Source of the DNA: Bacteroidota bacterium
GTDB taxonomy: Bacteria > Bacteroidota > Ignavibacteria > Ignavibacteriales > Melioribacteraceae
Assembly: GCA_021824635.1 (NCBI GenBank)
Contig: JAKAKD010000006.1
Coordinates: forward strand, 1 to 41,188
Length of the DNA: 41,188 nt
Direction: 5' to 3'
Shown: positions 34,671 to 41,188 of the stretch, piece by piece
Numbering within the stretch: the stretch's first letter is position 1
How the letters are laid out: each line of letters opens with the position of its first letter
Position numbers and translations under genes: made by a program
Notes under the pieces: generated by a model
What the model saw: the letters and a program-made list of their open reading frames with translations, nothing else
The model's database searches: none
Told to the model about the DNA's origin: nothing

Positions 34671-34824
34671 AAATTGACAAAGACTGCCCTTAGATATTGA
34701 TTTCTAATTGCAGAATCATCATTTGATAATTAATTTATTCGCGTCATTATTCGTTTTTTGTAATTTCAACTAATAATGATAAATTTAGAATAGGAAACAT
34801 CTCTAACAAACAAAGGTGAATAAT

Positions 34825-35262
34825 TTGGCATTTTCATTAAACAAAGTGATGCTGATAGGTAATCTTGGAAATGATGCTGAAACACGCTTCACTACAAATA
34901 ATTTGTCTGTCACATCTTTCTCAATTGCAACATCAAACAGCTATAAGGGTAAAGACGGCAATTGGGTAAATGAAACAACATGGCACAACATAGTTTCTTT
35001 TAACATTCCAGATTTCTACAAAGAATCTCTTAAAAAGGGAAAAAAGTTTTATGTTGAAGGGCGTATTCAAAAAAGAGATTATACCGATAAAGAAGGTGTT
35101 AAACGTTACGTTACTGAAGTAATTTCTGAAAAACTTATTCCTCTAGATGGCAGAGAAGGAGGAAGCGGGGATTATAGCAGCGCTGAAAGAACCGGAAGCT
35201 TCTCAGCCCCAGCAGAACCAGATAATTCTTCTGCCGGACAAGATGACGATCTTCCATTTTAA
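34825..35262 (+). CDS. ssb: Single-stranded DNA-binding protein
   Basis: 145 residues. An OB fold (~1-110) starting AFSLNKVMLIGNLGNDAETR is followed by a flexible Gly/Ser-rich tail and the acidic tip DDDLPF, which recruits repair and replication partners. SSB coats single strands during replication and recombination. A GTG at 34816 would add MNN, but AAAGGTGA at 34812-34819 is a good Shine-Dalgarno for the TTG at 34825 and homologues begin MAFSLNKV, so TTG is chosen. It is preceded by a regulatory-looking 178-base gap and followed 34 bases later by a CorC/HlyC-like gene. Confidence 0.93.
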   Translation: MAFSLNKVMLIGNLGNDAETRFTTNNLSVTSFSIATSNSYKGKDGNWVNETTWHNIVSFNIPDFYKESLKKGKKFYVEGRIQKRDYTDKEGVKRYVTEVISEKLIPLDGREGGSGDYSSAERTGSFSAPAEPDNSSAGQDDDLPF

Positions 35263-35296
35263 TCTGAATGTTGAACAAGGTAGGATAAAATATTAG

Positions 35297-36577
35297 TTGG
35301 ACTATAGTTTATATTCTAAAATTCTGCTTTTACTTATTTGCTTTTTATTTTCTGCTTTTTTTTCCGGTTCAGAGGTGGCTCTATTTTCTTTTAATAAAAA
35401 GAAGATAAAAGAGTTTAAAAAAGAGCATCGAATAATTGGCGGATATATTCAATTGCTTATAGATCACCCTAAAAGATTGCTCGTTACAATTCTTTTGGGG
35501 AATACTATTGTGAACGTGGCTGCCTCAATTATTGCAGTAGTTATTGCGCTGCAAGTCGCTGCTACGTTTAAGATTTCAGATGAGATTGCACTTTTTGTAC
35601 AGATTATTTTACTCACAATACTAATTTTACTTTTCGGCGAAACCACTCCTAAACTTTGGGCTCAGAAATATCCGCTTCAATTTGCAAAATTGGTTGCCAT
35701 ACCGCTCTACTGGATCAGCATAATATTTTATCCGGTCTCTAAAATATTGACAGACCTTTTAGTCTTTGCAACATCACGTTTTAACTTTGATAAGTCTAAA
35801 TCGGTTCTTCAGGGAACTGAAATAACCGATCTTGCTGATTTAAGTATTGAAAAAGGAACCATTGAAGAAGGGGAACATGAATTAATTCATGGAATTGTTT
35901 CTTTTAAGACAGTAACAGCGCGTGAAATTATGACTCCGCGAGTTGATATTACGGCTGTTTCTGTAGATGAAAGTTTTGACGAATTGATGAATATTATAAA
36001 TGAATCGGGACACAGTAGGATTCCGCTATATGAAAATAGTCTGGATAAAATTATTGGTATAATCTACGCAAAAGATATTCTGCCATTTTTGAAAAACCCC
36101 GAATCAAGAAAAACACTTTCGTTCAGAAGTATTGCCCGTGAAGCTTTATTTGTACCGGAAACAAAACTGATTAACGAACTCCTCCATGAATTTCAAGAAA
36201 AGAATATGCATCTTGGAATTGTTGTGGATGAATACGGCGGAACAGCAGGGCTGATTTCTCTCGAAGATATTCTTGAAGAAGTTGTCGGCGAAATTCGTGA
36301 TGAATATGACAAAGAAGAAAATGAAATCTCTAAATTGAGCGATAACAGTTACCTTATTCTTGGCAAGGTTTCAATAGATGAATTGAACGAACTCCTTGAC
36401 CAAGATTATTCGTCTGAAAACGATGATTACGATACTGTAGGAGGATTTATTTTTAACCATGCCTGCAGCATTCCACAGCAAGGTTTTCATTTCATTAACA
36501 ATAACTATAAATTTACCGTGAAAGAAGTGGTTAACAATCGAATCAATAAAGTACTTGTCGAAAAAATCACAAACTGA
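35297..36577 (+). CDS. CNNM/CorC (hemolysin-like) membrane protein with CBS domains
   Basis: 426 residues. The N-terminal DUF21/CNNM membrane domain (~1-185, three to four helices, including the segment FFSGSEVALFSFNKKKIKEF) is followed by a pair of CBS domains (~205-330; REIMTPRVDITAV, GIVVDEYGGTAGLISLEDILEEVVGEI) and a C-terminal CorC_HlyC transporter-associated domain (~340-426, YDTVGGFIF). Members take part in magnesium or divalent cation efflux and are often called hemolysins without haemolytic proof. It starts at TTG, as no in-frame Met precedes the conserved membrane segment. A small membrane protein and an MCE protein follow closely. Confidence 0.9.
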   Translation: MDYSLYSKILLLLICFLFSAFFSGSEVALFSFNKKKIKEFKKEHRIIGGYIQLLIDHPKRLLVTILLGNTIVNVAASIIAVVIALQVAATFKISDEIALFVQIILLTILILLFGETTPKLWAQKYPLQFAKLVAIPLYWISIIFYPVSKILTDLLVFATSRFNFDKSKSVLQGTEITDLADLSIEKGTIEEGEHELIHGIVSFKTVTAREIMTPRVDITAVSVDESFDELMNIINESGHSRIPLYENSLDKIIGIIYAKDILPFLKNPESRKTLSFRSIAREALFVPETKLINELLHEFQEKNMHLGIVVDEYGGTAGLISLEDILEEVVGEIRDEYDKEENEISKLSDNSYLILGKVSIDELNELLDQDYSSENDDYDTVGGFIFNHACSIPQQGFHFINNNYKFTVKEVVNNRINKVLVEKITN

Positions 36578-36586
36578 TTTTTGTAA

Positions 36587-36964
36587 ATGAAAAAAGGATG
36601 CTTCATAACTTCAGTAGTATTATTCACCGTTATTGTTGCGGCTGTTGTTTATGTGATTAAGTATAAAAAAGATTTCTTGAAAGAATTTTCAAAAAATAAA
36701 ATGATGGACTTTGCAATGGATGAATTTGACAAGAAACTTACTGAGGTCAAAGCATCTGTATACAAAGATTCGCTTCAAAGCCAACTTCATGAATTCTTTA
36801 ATCAGAATAAACATCTTCCATTTGATTCCGCTATGGCAAGAGTTCAAGGCGTCATAAGCGAAGCACAGCATATTGTCAGCGATAAAAAAATAGATTCACT
36901 CGATTTCAACAATTTCAAAAATTATTTAATACGATATGAAAGATCAGAGAAAAACAGAAATTAA
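36587..36964 (+). CDS. Small single-pass membrane protein, unknown
   Basis: 125 residues, not recognised. One N-terminal hydrophobic helix (~7-25) is followed by a basic KYKKDF turn and a mostly helical, charged domain (~30-125) with heptad-like spacing of hydrophobics. The N-terminal Cys5 and helix could also be an uncleaved signal anchor. It starts nine bases after the CorC-like gene and its last 29 bases overlap the start of the MCE/MlaD gene in another frame, which argues for a shared operon and translational coupling. A link to lipid transport with the MCE protein is possible on context alone. Confidence 0.7.
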   Translation: MKKGCFITSVVLFTVIVAAVVYVIKYKKDFLKEFSKNKMMDFAMDEFDKKLTEVKASVYKDSLQSQLHEFFNQNKHLPFDSAMARVQGVISEAQHIVSDKKIDSLDFNNFKNYLIRYERSEKNRN

Positions 36965-37844
36965 AGTTGGAGTTACTGTATTCTTCGGATTACTAATTTT
37001 CCTTTGGGTTTTAGGATGGGCAAAAAATTGGACCATCAACGCACATAGGAAAGAAGTGAATGTTGAGTTTAGCTCTGTGGCTGGATTAGAAGTTGGCGAT
37101 CCGGTAACAATTAACGGTGTCAGAAAAGGTTACGTTGATGAGATCACTATTCAAGGAAGTAAAGTTAAAACTTTGCTGAACCTAGAAAATGATGTTGTTC
37201 TAAAAAGTGATGCTAAATTTTCCGTCATGATGTTAGATCTAATGGGAGGGAAAAAAGTTGAAATTAATCCAGGTGTAGATTTAACTGATTTAGACGATAA
37301 AATTATTCATCATGGTGAATTTGTCGGCGACATCGCTTCGGCTATGGCTATGCTCGGAACTGTTCAGAATGATTTGGTTGAAGTTATACAAGAAGTTAAA
37401 ATCACTCTTAGTACACTTAATAAAACATTGACTGATCAAAAATTTAATGACGATCTAAAAACTTCCGTTTCAAATCTCACATTGCTTACGGATAATCTTA
37501 ACAAATTGGTTCTCAATAACAAAGAGGAAATTAATCAACTTTTGAAATCGGGAACTGAGTTAACAAAAAATGCAAACGACTTTTTAAAGACTAACCGCGA
37601 TTCAATCTCACAAACAATTTCCTCTATCAACAATGTATTGAAAGTTTCTAAAGATCTATTGGTAAAAGTAAATGACTTTATGGATAAGACAGACAAGAAC
37701 CAGAATAATCTTGGCAAAATGCTGAACGATCCGGATTTGATGAACGACCTTAAAACTACAATACAACAAGCTAAAGAACTTATCAAAATCCTAGTTGATC
37801 AGTTGAAATCAAAAGGCGTGGAAGTCAATGCTCACATTTTCTAA
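36936..37844 (+). CDS. MCE/MlaD family lipid-transport protein
   Basis: 302 residues. A membrane anchor (~12-31, VGVTVFFGLLIFLWVLGWA) precedes an MCE domain (~38-120) with FSSVAGLEVGDPVTINGVRKG, the MlaD signature, and MMLDLMGGKKVEINPG. Residues ~140-300 are a long alpha-helical stretch rich in Asn, Leu and Lys, probably coiled coil. MCE proteins form hexameric rings or tubes that carry phospholipids between inner and outer membranes, normally with MlaE/MlaF-type permease and ATPase. Those partners are not in the window. The start lies inside the preceding small membrane gene. Confidence 0.88.
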   Translation: MKDQRKTEIKVGVTVFFGLLIFLWVLGWAKNWTINAHRKEVNVEFSSVAGLEVGDPVTINGVRKGYVDEITIQGSKVKTLLNLENDVVLKSDAKFSVMMLDLMGGKKVEINPGVDLTDLDDKIIHHGEFVGDIASAMAMLGTVQNDLVEVIQEVKITLSTLNKTLTDQKFNDDLKTSVSNLTLLTDNLNKLVLNNKEEINQLLKSGTELTKNANDFLKTNRDSISQTISSINNVLKVSKDLLVKVNDFMDKTDKNQNNLGKMLNDPDLMNDLKTTIQQAKELIKILVDQLKSKGVEVNAHIF

Positions 37845-38106
37845 ATCCAGACAGACATTATTTTTTATTCTTCTCCTATTCTCTACAGTATATTCTTTTA
37901 ACGGAAACCCTGAACGAGCAAAACTCGGAATGGTTGTAACTGCAAGTGATCTGGCGACTTCTGCCGGTGTTCCGAGGACAGTTGCCGGATTAATCTATAC
38001 TCTTCAAAAATACGGCACTATGAAGCTCCTTGAAGGAATTTTAATTGATTTGAGCACAAAGACATTTTTTGGCACTTCAGATCCGCGCGGATTGGCTGGA
38101 TGGTGA
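37828..38106 (+). CDS. Small secreted protein, unknown
   Basis: 92 residues, not recognised. A clear signal-peptide-like segment (SRQTLFFILLLFSTVYSFNG) precedes a mature part of about 65 residues with no motif I can name; it has hydrophobic patches around VVTASDLATSAG and VAGLIYTL. It overlaps the end of the MCE gene by 17 bases and its stop lies two bases before the acpS start, so its reading frame fills the space exactly, which supports a real gene. No strong Shine-Dalgarno is visible. It could be a partner of the MCE protein, but this is context only; a non-coding frame remains possible. Confidence 0.55.
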   Translation: MLTFSKSRQTLFFILLLFSTVYSFNGNPERAKLGMVVTASDLATSAGVPRTVAGLIYTLQKYGTMKLLEGILIDLSTKTFFGTSDPRGLAGW

Positions 38107-38107
38107 A

Positions 38108-38494
38108 ATGGTTCTTGGTATTGGTATAGACATCATAGAAATTGAACGCATTCAAAAAAGTGTTGACGAATACGGTGATGCTTTCTTAAAAAAAATTTAT
38201 ACTAAAACTGAAGTTGATTACTCACTCTCCAGGGCAAATAAATACCAACATCTTGCAGCTCGTTTCGCGGCAAAAGAAGCTATTTACAAAGCACTTTCAA
38301 ATGATACCAATACTGTTTACAGCTGGCAGGATGTTGAGATATACAACGAACTAAACGGACTTCCAAAAGTAAAATTTTATGGTGCTCTCAAAGATTATCT
38401 AAATCACGGTAAAGAGTTGAAAATCTCTATGAGTCACTCCGAAAACTACGTTACATGTGTAGCAATTCTATCTTCTACAAAAAAATCAGAATAA
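38108..38494 (+). CDS. acpS: Holo-[acyl-carrier-protein] synthase
   Basis: 128 residues, the normal AcpS size. It transfers the phosphopantetheine arm from CoA to the serine of acyl carrier protein, activating fatty acid synthesis. The two metal/CoA motifs are present: GIGIDIIEIERI near the N terminus and RFAAKEAIYKAL, and the family's SMSHSENY. The ATG at 38108 is preferred to an in-frame TTG at 38069 because homologues start at VLGIGIDI, and GGATGGTGA lies just upstream. It is followed by an 83-base gap before mnmA. The preceding MCE and small secreted genes are likely in the same operon. Confidence 0.93.
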   Translation: MVLGIGIDIIEIERIQKSVDEYGDAFLKKIYTKTEVDYSLSRANKYQHLAARFAAKEAIYKALSNDTNTVYSWQDVEIYNELNGLPKVKFYGALKDYLNHGKELKISMSHSENYVTCVAILSSTKKSE

Positions 38495-38530
38495 TCTGAA
38501 CCATCTTCTCTCATCCTTAAACTATTTCTT

Positions 38531-38538
38531 TATATTTG
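38531..38538 (+). promoter_or_regulatory. TAnnTTTG-type -7 element candidate before mnmA
   Basis: TATATTTG matches the Bacteroidota -7 consensus exactly and lies 39 bases before the GTG start of mnmA. A -33 TTG is not obvious at the expected distance; CTTAAAC is the nearest candidate. It supports, weakly, a promoter in the gap after acpS. Confidence 0.3.
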
Positions 38539-38577
38539 TTGTTAAGTTTATAAGAAATATCCTCGGAAAGGGAATAA

Positions 38578-39681
38578 GTGAACGAAAAACGAGTTATAGT
38601 GGCAATGAGCGGCGGTGTTGATTCTTCGGTCGCTGCTGCACTTCTACATAAACAAGGGTACGAAGTAATTGGTGTAACAATGAAGACTTGGGGATTTATG
38701 GAAGTCGGCGGAGCGCCAAAACATGAATCCGGCTGCTGTTCATTAGACGCAATATTTGATGCAAAGAACGTTGCAACTTCATTTGGTATACCTCATTATA
38801 CAGTTGACTTCACAAAAGCATTTGAAGAAGCTGTAATAGATAATTTTGTTGATGAATACATTAACGGAAGAACTCCTAATCCATGTGTTGTCTGCAATAG
38901 AAAAATTAAATGGGAAGAACTTCTGAAGAAAGCAGACTCACTTGATGCGAAGTATGTTGCAACCGGTCATTATGCATGTGTGGAGCATAATGCTTCAATG
39001 AATCGTTACTCATTAAAATATTCTACGGATCAAAGGAAAGATCAAACTTATGCACTATGGGGATTGACTCAAGAAAGTTTAAGTCGAACACTATTCCCAT
39101 TGTGCGGGTACACAAAAGATGAGGTACGCAAGCTTGCTGTTGAATTCGGTCTTAAAACTGCTAACAAACCGGACAGTCAAGAAATTTGTTTTGTTGCCGA
39201 CGATAATTATGAAAGATTTTTGAGAGAAAGAGCGCCGGAAGTAGTTGACAAAATTAAAGGAGGAAAACTAGTTTATCATGGAGAGACTGTCGGACAGCAT
39301 CGTGGTATTCCATTCTACACAGTTGGACAAAGAAAAGGTCTTGGAGTAACTCTTGGTAAACCAGTCTATGTCAAGAGTATAGATCAAGAATCGAATATAG
39401 TTGAGATTGCAGACAAGGATGAATTGCTTGAAGATGTCTGCATTGCAAATGAGATTAATTATGTTAGCAAATATGAATTAAAGAAAGATGAAATTGTTTT
39501 TGGAAAGATAAGGTACAACGATAAAGCATCCCGGGCAGTTGTTGTTGAAGCAGATGAAAAAGAAATTAAAATAAAATTTTCTGAACCTAAAAATGCAATA
39601 ACACCTGGTCAATCTCTGGTTTTGTATGATGAACAAGGATATGTCCTTGCGGGAGGCATAATCAAGAAAAAAGCGGATTAG
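38578..39681 (+). CDS. mnmA: tRNA-specific 2-thiouridylase
   Basis: 367 residues. MnmA adds sulfur to U34 of the Lys, Glu and Gln tRNAs, using ATP to adenylate the base and a persulfide cysteine. The PP-loop AMSGGVDSSVAA is at the N terminus; catalytic Cys103 and Cys106 lie in NPCVVCNRKIKW, and Cys204 lies in DSQEICFV. The central motif TGHYA and the C-terminal beta-barrel (VGQRKGLGV onward) are intact. Start is GTG, with GGGA upstream. It stands alone after a candidate promoter; the HNH gene follows 99 bases later. Confidence 0.94.
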   Translation: MNEKRVIVAMSGGVDSSVAAALLHKQGYEVIGVTMKTWGFMEVGGAPKHESGCCSLDAIFDAKNVATSFGIPHYTVDFTKAFEEAVIDNFVDEYINGRTPNPCVVCNRKIKWEELLKKADSLDAKYVATGHYACVEHNASMNRYSLKYSTDQRKDQTYALWGLTQESLSRTLFPLCGYTKDEVRKLAVEFGLKTANKPDSQEICFVADDNYERFLRERAPEVVDKIKGGKLVYHGETVGQHRGIPFYTVGQRKGLGVTLGKPVYVKSIDQESNIVEIADKDELLEDVCIANEINYVSKYELKKDEIVFGKIRYNDKASRAVVVEADEKEIKIKFSEPKNAITPGQSLVLYDEQGYVLAGGIIKKKAD

Positions 39682-39780
39682 ACTTTCATTATTCTAATCT
39701 AATTACGATATTTGCAACGTTTGAGTCAAGGTAATAATTATAAAACCTGCTTTTTGAAAGCATAATACTTACGGAGGTAA

Positions 39781-40317
39781 GTCTTCGAACGCAAATTTGG
39801 AACAAACGGATCACTTAACGCAAGAGTTCTTCTTCTTAATCAAAGCTACGAACCCCTCACAATCTGCAATGTAAAAAAGGCAATCGTACTTATTTTTCTT
39901 GGTAAAGCTGAATTAGTTGTCAACAATGAAAAAAAAGAGGTTCATTCAGTTTCAAAGTCATATCCTTGGCCTAGCGTTGTTCGTTTGAATGATTACATAA
40001 AAGTTCCTTACAAGAAAATTATTCTTACCAGAAGAAACATTTTAAAACGCGATGGACACAAATGTGCATATTGCGGCAGAGCTGATTTGCCTTTGACAAT
40101 TGACCATATTATTCCAAGATCAAAAGGAGGGGATGATAGCTGGGAAAATTTAGTAGCAGCCTGTCTTCCTTGTAATAACCGAAAGGGCAATAGAACTCCT
40201 GAAGAAGCAAAACTTAAAATGAAAATCAAACCTTATGCACCTAATCATATCATGTTTATCCGTAATAATGCGGGACGTTTGGAAGACACCTGGAAACAGT
40301 ATCTATTCCAATCGTAA
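39781..40317 (+). CDS. HNH endonuclease with no canonical start codon
   Basis: The frame is open from 39781 after a TAA at 39778. Residues homologous to this short HNH family appear from about 39817 (NARVLLLNQSYEPLTIC, then KKAIVLIFLGKAE and SYPWPSVVRLNDYIKVPYKK), followed by CAYCGRADLPLTIDHIIPRSKGG with the HNH metal site and CLPCNNRKGNRTPEEA. No ATG, GTG or TTG exists in frame before TTG 39985, which would cut off the conserved N-terminal part. A strong GGAGGT at 39773-39778 just precedes the frame. A non-canonical start or a sequence error near 39780-39790 is suspected. HNH proteins cut DNA; this subgroup is chromosomal in many Bacteroidota-like genomes, without known target. Confidence 0.75.
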   Translation, partial: VFERKFGTNGSLNARVLLLNQSYEPLTICNVKKAIVLIFLGKAELVVNNEKKEVHSVSKSYPWPSVVRLNDYIKVPYKKIILTRRNILKRDGHKCAYCGRADLPLTIDHIIPRSKGGDDSWENLVAACLPCNNRKGNRTPEEAKLKMKIKPYAPNHIMFIRNNAGRLEDTWKQYLFQS

Positions 40318-40335
40318 TCTCAATTAATTTTTCAT

Positions 40336-40343
40336 TATTTTTG
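40336..40343 (+). promoter_or_regulatory. TAnnTTTG-type -7 element candidate before trpS
   Basis: TATTTTTG matches the Bacteroidota -7 consensus exactly and lies 36 bases before the ATG of trpS, in a 62-base gap. No convincing -33 TTG is seen. The start has no Shine-Dalgarno. Confidence 0.25.
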
Positions 40344-40379
40344 CACATCAAATTAATTATTCAATAAAGTCCTCGGCTT

Positions 40380-41188
40380 ATGGCAAAGAAAAGAATACTT
40401 AGCGGTATGCGTCCAACCGGTAAAATGCATTTAGGCAATTATGTCGGCGCGCTCGAAAATTGGATCAAGTTGCAAGATGAATATCAGAACTATCATCTTG
40501 TAGCAGATTACCATGTTTTAACAACTGATTTATCCACTGAAGAAATTTATTCTAACACAATTGAAATGGTGACTGATTGGCTCGCTGCCGGTTTAGATCC
40601 GGAAAAATCACCGATTTTCCGTCAATCCCAAATAAAAGAACATACGGAGTTGTTCTTAATCTTTTCTATGTTGATTACTAAAGCACGGCTCGAACGTAAT
40701 CCAACCTTGAAAGAACAAGTGCGTGATCTGAATATAGAAAATTTGGTTTACGGGCATCTAGGTTACCCAGTTCTGCAAGCGGCAGATATCTTGTTGTATA
40801 AAGGTGAAGTGGTTCCTGTTGGTGAAGATCAATTGCCTCACATTGAAATTACACGCGAGATTGCTAGAAAGTTTAATACTCAATATGCTCTGGATAATCC
40901 CGTATTTCCTGAACCTGAAGGAATGATAACTAACTTTGCACGTTTACCTGGACTTGATGGTCAGAGGATGAGCAAATCGGCTGGAAATACGATTTATCTT
41001 TCTGATCATCCGGATGTAATTATTCAAAAACTTCGTAAAGCAGTTACTGATCCACAAAAATTAAGAAAGAACGATCCCGGCAGACCGGAAGTATGTTTAG
41101 TTTTTACGTATCATAAAAAATTTAATCCGGGTGAAATTCCGGAAATAGATACAAATTGTAGAAGCGGTGCTCTTGGATGCGTTGATTG
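40380..41188 (+). CDS. trpS: Tryptophanyl-tRNA synthetase, N-terminal part
   Basis: About 269 residues are seen before the right edge; the remaining C-terminal part is outside. It charges tRNA(Trp) with tryptophan. The class I signature HIGH-type motif is in SGMRPTGKMHLGNYVGALENW, and the second signature is RMSKSAGN within FARLPGLDGQRMSKSAG. KGEVVPVGEDQLPHIEITREIA is also diagnostic. The ATG at 40380 gives the usual N terminus. The gene is truncated only by the window end, not by mutation. Confidence 0.94.
   Translation, partial: MAKKRILSGMRPTGKMHLGNYVGALENWIKLQDEYQNYHLVADYHVLTTDLSTEEIYSNTIEMVTDWLAAGLDPEKSPIFRQSQIKEHTELFLIFSMLITKARLERNPTLKEQVRDLNIENLVYGHLGYPVLQAADILLYKGEVVPVGEDQLPHIEITREIARKFNTQYALDNPVFPEPEGMITNFARLPGLDGQRMSKSAGNTIYLSDHPDVIIQKLRKAVTDPQKLRKNDPGRPEVCLVFTYHKKFNPGEIPEIDTNCRSGALGCVD

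Noticed and set aside
1-41188. CRISPR arrays, insertion sequences, prophage or integrative elements
   Set aside because: No regularly spaced long repeats, transposase, integrase, phage genes or attachment-like direct repeats were seen.

Overview
The window is AT-rich DNA from a Gram-negative bacterium: there are outer-membrane beta-barrels, lipoproteins with lipoboxes, a FadL-type porin and an MCE protein. Protein style, the CvpA-MutS2 pair, the HNH and FadL types, and TAnnTTTG-like motifs upstream of some genes fit the Bacteroidota/Chlorobiota/Ignavibacteriota group, most probably an Ignavibacteria-like organism. That placement is inferred from how the proteins look, not from a database match. 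No rRNA, tRNA, CRISPR array, insertion sequence or prophage was seen. The window looks chromosomal and densely packed, with many overlapping start/stop junctions and frequent TTG and GTG starts.

Bases 1-2839 hold the end of a dipeptide epimerase, a histidine-rich fatty-acid-hydroxylase-family membrane enzyme and a lipoprotein glycoside hydrolase of family 9.

Bases 2994-15973 form the most interesting block, a co-directional seven-gene cluster that reads as a synthase-dependent exopolysaccharide system. It contains a KaiC-like RecA-fold protein, a periplasmic TPR protein fused to an outer-membrane barrel (PgaA/BcsC/PelB-like logic), a processive family 2 glycosyltransferase (PgaC-like), a small one-helix membrane protein (in the place of PgaD), a membrane-anchored GATase-like plus NodB-like protein, a fibronectin-III lipoprotein, and a multi-PAS hybrid histidine kinase. 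The glycosyltransferase and the receiver domain keep their key residues. Three other modules have lost theirs: the KaiC Walker A lysine and catalytic glutamates, the NodB metal site, and the ATP-binding boxes of the kinase. This may be an undescribed exopolysaccharide system in which pseudo-enzymes serve as regulators or scaffolds.

Bases 16039-17337 hold a lone minus-strand SLC45-like sugar transporter. Bases 17559-22637 form an operon of type 2 IPP isomerase, polyprenyl synthase, HPr, PTS enzyme I and phosphoglucose/phosphomannose isomerase; no PTS enzyme II is present. It ends at a bidirectional hairpin terminator shared with polA, which runs on the minus strand to 25558.

Bases 25643-32762 run as one tight plus-strand series: secreted endonuclease/exonuclease/phosphatase protein, SDR oxidoreductase, YqeY, CvpA, MutS2, and the biotin carboxylase plus biotin carrier of an acyl-CoA carboxylase. 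Bases 32834-39681 hold FadL (with a strong terminator), a SPOR lipoprotein, SSB, a CorC/HlyC-type membrane protein, a small membrane protein, an MCE/MlaD protein, a small secreted protein, AcpS and MnmA. The window closes with an HNH endonuclease that has no visible canonical start codon and a truncated trpS.
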